Below, piece by piece: positions 60,104 to 60,166 of a DNA stretch of 60,166 bases. Location of the stretch: the NCBI RefSeq assembly GCF_030269515.1, contig NZ_BSTM01000034.1:1-60166 (forward strand), in the 5' to 3' direction. Within the stretch, counting starts at the first letter, position 1. Every line of letters starts with the position of its first letter. Made by a program: the position numbers and the translations under genes. A model generated the notes under the pieces. The model saw only the letters and a list, made by a program, of their open reading frames with translations. It did no database searches and was not told the DNA's origin. This stretch comes from Actinomadura sp. NBRC 104412. GTDB lineage: Bacteria > Actinomycetota > Actinomycetes > Streptosporangiales > Streptosporangiaceae.

Positions 60104-60166
60104 CTAATCGTAGTGGGTGTGGTTGCGGATGTAGCCAAGGAAGGCTTTCCATTCGGCCTGGGTGAA
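60104..60166 (-). CDS. DUF397 protein, copy 3 (partial)
   Basis: The last 20 codons of a third DUF397 gene, FTQAEWKAFLGYIRNHTHYD, identical to the end of copy 2. The gene continues beyond the window. Confidence 0.78.
   Translation of the reverse strand, partial: FTQAEWKAFLGYIRNHTHYD

Larger units (their letters stand above)
59682..60166. repeat. Tandem 211-bp DUF397 repeat units
   Basis: Start codons at 59882 and 60093 and stops at 59893 and 60104 are each 211 bp apart. Copies 2 and 3 are identical over the visible part, copy 1 has diverged at its 3' end. Each junction has the inverted repeat AGGCAT-GGTCCG-ATGCCT (59877-59894, 60088-60105). Confidence 0.75.

Noticed and set aside
1..60166. 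Search by eye for tRNA, rRNA, CRISPR arrays and phage genes
   Set aside because: No cloverleaf-like segment, spaced direct repeats or structural phage proteins were seen. A covariance-model scan would be needed to exclude a tRNA fully.

Overview
The window is very GC-rich, has GTG/TTG starts and Shine-Dalgarno sites of the GGAGG type, and carries actinobacterial families: F420-type oxidoreductases, DUF1707, DUF397, DUF3830, an AfsR/SARP-type regulator, a large LuxR ATPase, and KstR-like and other TetR-type operators. It is best read as a chromosomal segment of a filamentous actinomycete, perhaps Thermomonosporaceae or Streptosporangiaceae. The genus cannot be fixed from the sequence alone. 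I saw no rRNA, tRNA or CRISPR array.

Layout. 1-0.6 kb: right end of an IS21-like element abutting a tandemly duplicated 229-bp structured repeat. 0.6-6.1 kb: a small catabolic island (GntR/FCD regulator, two Asp/Glu racemase-superfamily enzymes, DUF3830, D-2-hydroxyacid dehydrogenase, amidase). Two copies of ATTGTyGACAATCCTA lie in its promoters. 6.1-16.4 kb: oxidative catabolism (NIPSNAP-like protein; PhyH dioxygenase-phosphotriesterase-P450-SDR operon; second phosphotriesterase divergent from a TetR; LLM monooxygenase; nitroreductase), interrupted by a DUF1707 protein and an HtrA protease. A remnant of a deleted MFS gene lies at 15.6 kb. 16.6-17.6 kb: a PIN/HTH toxin-antitoxin pair.

17.7-28.1 kb is the most interesting part. 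It is a six-gene minus-strand operon: GrpE-like, lid-less Hsp70, an 891-residue protein with a helical N-terminus and Fn3-like domains, a zinc-ribbon TRAFAC GTPase, a GAP1-type GTPase-associated protein, and a second TRAFAC GTPase that is membrane-anchored. The composition matches the computationally predicted double-GTPase/GAP1 class of NTP-dependent conflict systems. I know of no experimental role for it.

28.3-39.5 kb: ACT protein, acyl-CoA synthetase, class II aldolase, F420 PPOX protein, ADP-ribosylglycohydrolase, acyl-CoA dehydrogenase, orphan type II thioesterase, truncated streptogrisin-like protease, chromate transporter, ornithine cyclodeaminase-like protein, SDR and a DapB-like dehydrogenase. 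39.5-49.7 kb: LuxR ATPase, glycosyltransferase, gamma-glutamylcyclotransferase-like protein with peroxiredoxin, CocE-type hydrolase, MscS channel, an RsbW-like kinase fused to ankyrin repeats, and Ohr. 49.7-60.2 kb: an unknown helical protein, two 14-TM MFS exporters, an SPFH-RHH-GPP34 operon with a perfect palindrome at its promoter, a frameshifted AfsR/SARP regulator, and tandem DUF397 genes running off the end.

How the parts connect. An operator with core ACCAAGCR-NN-TGCTTG sits before the NIPSNAP gene, the PhyH operon and the acyl-CoA dehydrogenase. This suggests one TetR-family regulator, not obviously encoded here, controlling dispersed catabolic genes. A separate KstR-type motif precedes the SDR/DapB-like pair. 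Several remnants (RelE-like, MFS, streptogrisin) and the frameshift show recent gene decay.
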